7,911 bases of DNA. Source: Lentisphaerota bacterium. GTDB taxonomy: Bacteria; Verrucomicrobiota; Kiritimatiellia; RFP12; UBA3636. A program made the translations under genes and the position numbers. The stretch covers positions 1 through 7,911 of the forward strand of contig JALHHX010000149.1 in assembly GCA_022837245.1 (NCBI GenBank). Direction: 5' to 3'. Below are positions 6,950 to 7,911 of this stretch, one piece after another; position 1 is the stretch's first letter; each line of letters starts with the position of its first letter. The notes under the pieces are model-generated. The model was not told where the DNA came from. It saw nothing but the letters and a program-made list of their open reading frames with translations, and ran no database searches.

Positions 6950-7042
6950 TCAACCAATTATGTTTTGAACCAAAACGAATATCAAAAAAATTGCAAGAAT
7001 AGCCAAGAGAATTATAAGAACAGTCCAGAAAACTCCACCTCT
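6950..7042 (-). other. Out-of-frame C-terminal membrane segment of the FHA gene
   Basis: In the -1 frame relative to the FHA gene, the minus strand from 7042 reads RGG, then a 22-residue hydrophobic run (VFWTVLII through IFVLV), then QNIIG and a TGA stop at 6952-6950. Together with the in-frame KKKK just upstream this is a textbook positively charged flank followed by a transmembrane helix. The other two frames give a short soluble tail with a stop at 7012, or a polar Cys/Tyr/Asn-rich string, so hydrophobicity is specific to this frame. Joining it to the FHA gene at the A-tract would give a 191-residue tail-anchored protein ending 16 nt before ispF. Whether the join occurs through an uncorrected base error, a true mutation or slippage cannot be decided here. 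Confidence 0.7.
6957..6985 (-). promoter_or_regulatory. Sigma70-like promoter candidate upstream of ispF
   Basis: On the minus strand TTGATA (6985-6980), a 17-nt spacer and CATAAT (6962-6957) match the sigma70 consensus at 10 of 12 positions. Transcription would start near 6950, about 17 nt before the ispF ATG. It lies inside the AT-rich segment that also encodes the out-of-frame hydrophobic helix of the FHA gene. Such T-rich DNA throws up promoter-like words by chance, which lowers my confidence. Confidence 0.3.
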
Positions 7043-7524
7043 TTTTTCTTTTTGAAACTTGAGGGGAGCACTTTCACTGTCTTGGTCGCCGTCATGTTCA
7101 GCGCGGGTGATACAGACCGCGGGCGTGGGGCAGCTGGCTGGGTTGAAGGGGCTTTTACTTGAGTGGGTTTCTGCACGGCCGGGGCGTCGCCTCCCTCAGC
7201 GGCGTTGGGGTCTGGCCGAGCCGGCACGTCATCGCCAAGCAGTACCATCTGCACGTCGCCCAAAACGATGTTGTCGGACCGGTAGACTTTCTGCTCTCCC
7301 GTGAACTTGGTTCCGTTCAGAAAAGAACCGTTAGTGGAATCGAGATCCTTGATTACGAAACAGTCATCACCCCTGGCAAGCGAACAATGACGCCCTGAGA
7401 CGGATCCCGAAGGTATGACCACGTCGGACTTGTCAGCGGAACGTCCGATAAACACCTCGGCCGCCCCTGTCAAATCAATCCGGTTGCCCTTTTCGCTGCC
7501 GTCGTTAATTACCAAATAAGCCAT
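7012..7524 (-). CDS. FHA-domain protein, probably frameshifted before a C-terminal anchor
   Basis: The 170-residue frame begins with a forkhead-associated domain (about residues 3-98), a phosphothreonine-peptide binding fold. Its conserved residues are present: G27-R28 in FIGRS, S43 and H46 in SGRHC, and the STNGSFLNG block (63-71). A Pro/Ala/Thr/Gln-rich linker, probably disordered, follows (about 99-150), then KVLPSSFKKKK and nine undistinguished residues. At the KKKK codons an A5-G-A6 tract (7053-7042) leads in the -1 frame into a membrane helix described separately, so the true product is likely about 191 residues with the FHA domain in the cytoplasm and a C-terminal anchor. The ATG at 7524 has AGGGGG five bases upstream. 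It starts 32 bp after the repeat-rich gene and precedes ispF. The phosphorylated partner is unknown and no kinase gene is in view. Confidence 0.85.
   Translation of the reverse strand: MAYLVINDGSEKGNRIDLTGAAEVFIGRSADKSDVVIPSGSVSGRHCSLARGDDCFVIKDLDSTNGSFLNGTKFTGEQKVYRSDNIVLGDVQMVLLGDDVPARPDPNAAEGGDAPAVQKPTQVKAPSTQPAAPRPRSVSPALNMTATKTVKVLPSSFKKKKEVEFSGLFL
7041..7054 (-). other. Poly-A slippage tract in the FHA gene
   Basis: The minus strand reads C-AAAAA-G-AAAAAA-G here. Zero-frame codons are AAA AAG AAA AAA GAG. The first heptamer, C AAA AAG, is in the phase used at bacterial -1 frameshift sites; the second, AAAAAAG, is the classical word but in the wrong phase. I see neither a Shine-Dalgarno-like stimulator upstream nor a strong stem-loop downstream, so programmed frameshifting is only one of several explanations. 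Confidence 0.4.
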
Positions 7525-7556
7525 TCCAACCCCCTGGCAATTTTCTGTTAGCCCTA

Positions 7557-7911
7557 TTACTCCGCAGCGTCCACTGATTCTGCAGGGGCGGGAGCTTCGG
7601 CCTTCTCCTCGACTGCTTCCGCAGCGTCCGCAATCTTGTCCTCAGTCGTCTCAACCGCTTCGGCGGTTTTCGCCTCGACTACCTCCTCGGCATCGGAGAC
7701 TGCCTCCTCCGCCGTCTCAACCGCTTCGGCGGTTTTCGCCTCGACTACCTCCTCGGCATCGGAGACTGCCTCCTCCGCCGCCTCAACCGCCGCGCCGGCC
7801 TTTTCCTCAGCGGCTTCCGCCACATCGGCGACAGCCACCTCCGCCGCCTCAACCGCCGCGCCGGTCTTTTCCTCAGCGGCTTCCGCCACATCGGCGACAG
7901 CCACCTCCGCC
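7557..7911 (-). CDS. Ala/Glu-rich 22-residue-repeat protein (5' end outside window)
   Basis: The frame is open to the right edge of the window, so the true start lies beyond it; the GTG at 7904 is just a repeat valine. The visible 118 codons encode almost only Ala, Glu, Val, Asp, Lys and Thr, arranged as consecutive 22-residue units: two of the type AEVAVADVAEAAEEK, two of AEEAVSDAEEVVEAK, and one divergent unit, followed by a short Ala/Pro tail ending SVDAAE. A 22 (2 x 11) periodicity with spaced hydrophobic residues suggests long amphipathic helices or a coiled coil, as in apolipoprotein-like or LEA-like repeats. No enzyme motif, Cys or membrane helix is visible. It ends 32 bp before the FHA gene, on the same strand. 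Its function is unknown. Confidence 0.8.
   Translation of the reverse strand, partial: AEVAVADVAEAAEEKTGAAVEAAEVAVADVAEAAEEKAGAAVEAAEEAVSDAEEVVEAKTAEAVETAEEAVSDAEEVVEAKTAEAVETTEDKIADAAEAVEEKAEAPAPAESVDAAE
7647..7778. repeat. Tandem repeat, two identical 66-bp units
   Basis: Units 7647-7712 and 7713-7778 are identical over all 66 bases. Each encodes 22 residues, AEEAVSDAEEVVEAK plus seven more, so copy-number change keeps the reading frame. Identity at synonymous positions implies a recent duplication or gene conversion. Confidence 0.95.
7779..7910. repeat. Tandem repeat, two 66-bp units with one mismatch
   Basis: Units 7779-7844 and 7845-7910 differ at one base only (C at 7799, T at 7865), which changes Ala to Thr in the protein. 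They are related to but clearly distinct from the neighbouring pair at 7647-7778 in the same 66-bp phase. The array may continue beyond the window. Confidence 0.95.

Noticed and set aside
7557..7911. CRISPR-like array
   Set aside because: The 66-bp units are directly adjacent with no spacers and are fully coding in one frame.

Overview
The window looks like part of the chromosome of a Gram-negative bacterium, GC-rich (by eye mid-to-high 50s %). It carries five core housekeeping genes and, at the two ends, lineage-specific accessory genes. Full-length RibH, NusB, an ABC-F ATPase, CysRS and IspF are all present, and the catalytic or binding residues I could check are intact apart from one RibH substitution (Q83). 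IspF shows the MEP isoprenoid pathway. The large secreted parallel beta-helix protein with a C-terminal NWWG motif and the elongated NusB resemble what is common in PVC-type bacteria (Verrucomicrobiota, Kiritimatiellota, Lentisphaerota). That placement is inference from style, not from a marker search. No rRNA, tRNA, insertion sequence, phage gene or CRISPR array is visible.

Layout. Bases 1-259 hold no confident gene. There are two hairpins and, at the very edge, a weak candidate start of a minus-strand gene behind a perfect AGGAGG. Bases 260-1843 (minus) encode a secreted right-handed beta-helix protein. A divergent intergenic region of about 240 bp follows. Bases 2084-5039 (plus) form a tight operon ribH - nusB - abcF, with a 20-nt gap and then an ATGA stop/start overlap. 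It converges on cysS with only 6 bp between the two stop codons. Bases 5046-7911 are minus strand, read right to left: a repeat-rich Ala/Glu protein (5' part outside the window), an FHA-domain protein, ispF and cysS, all closely spaced and probably co-transcribed.

The most interesting observation is in the FHA gene. Its annotated frame ends at 7012 with a short non-descript tail. In the -1 frame, entered at an A5-G-A6 tract (minus strand, 7053-7042), the DNA encodes Lys/Arg, Gly-Gly and a 22-residue hydrophobic helix, and stops at 6950, 16 nt before ispF. The apparent intergenic gap is therefore mostly a hidden C-terminal membrane anchor. Either the gene is frameshifted (by mutation or by a missing base in the assembly), or slippage makes a soluble and a membrane-anchored form. 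Next to it, the Ala/Glu-rich protein is built from 22-residue (66-bp) tandem units. Two neighbouring copies are identical at DNA level and the next two differ by one base, which points to recent in-frame expansion.

How the genes work together: ribH (riboflavin synthesis), nusB (rRNA antitermination), the ABC-F ATPase (ribosome-associated) and cysS (tRNA charging) are growth-linked functions. ispF belongs to isoprenoid precursor synthesis. The FHA protein and its repeat-rich neighbour are probably envelope or signalling proteins of unknown role.
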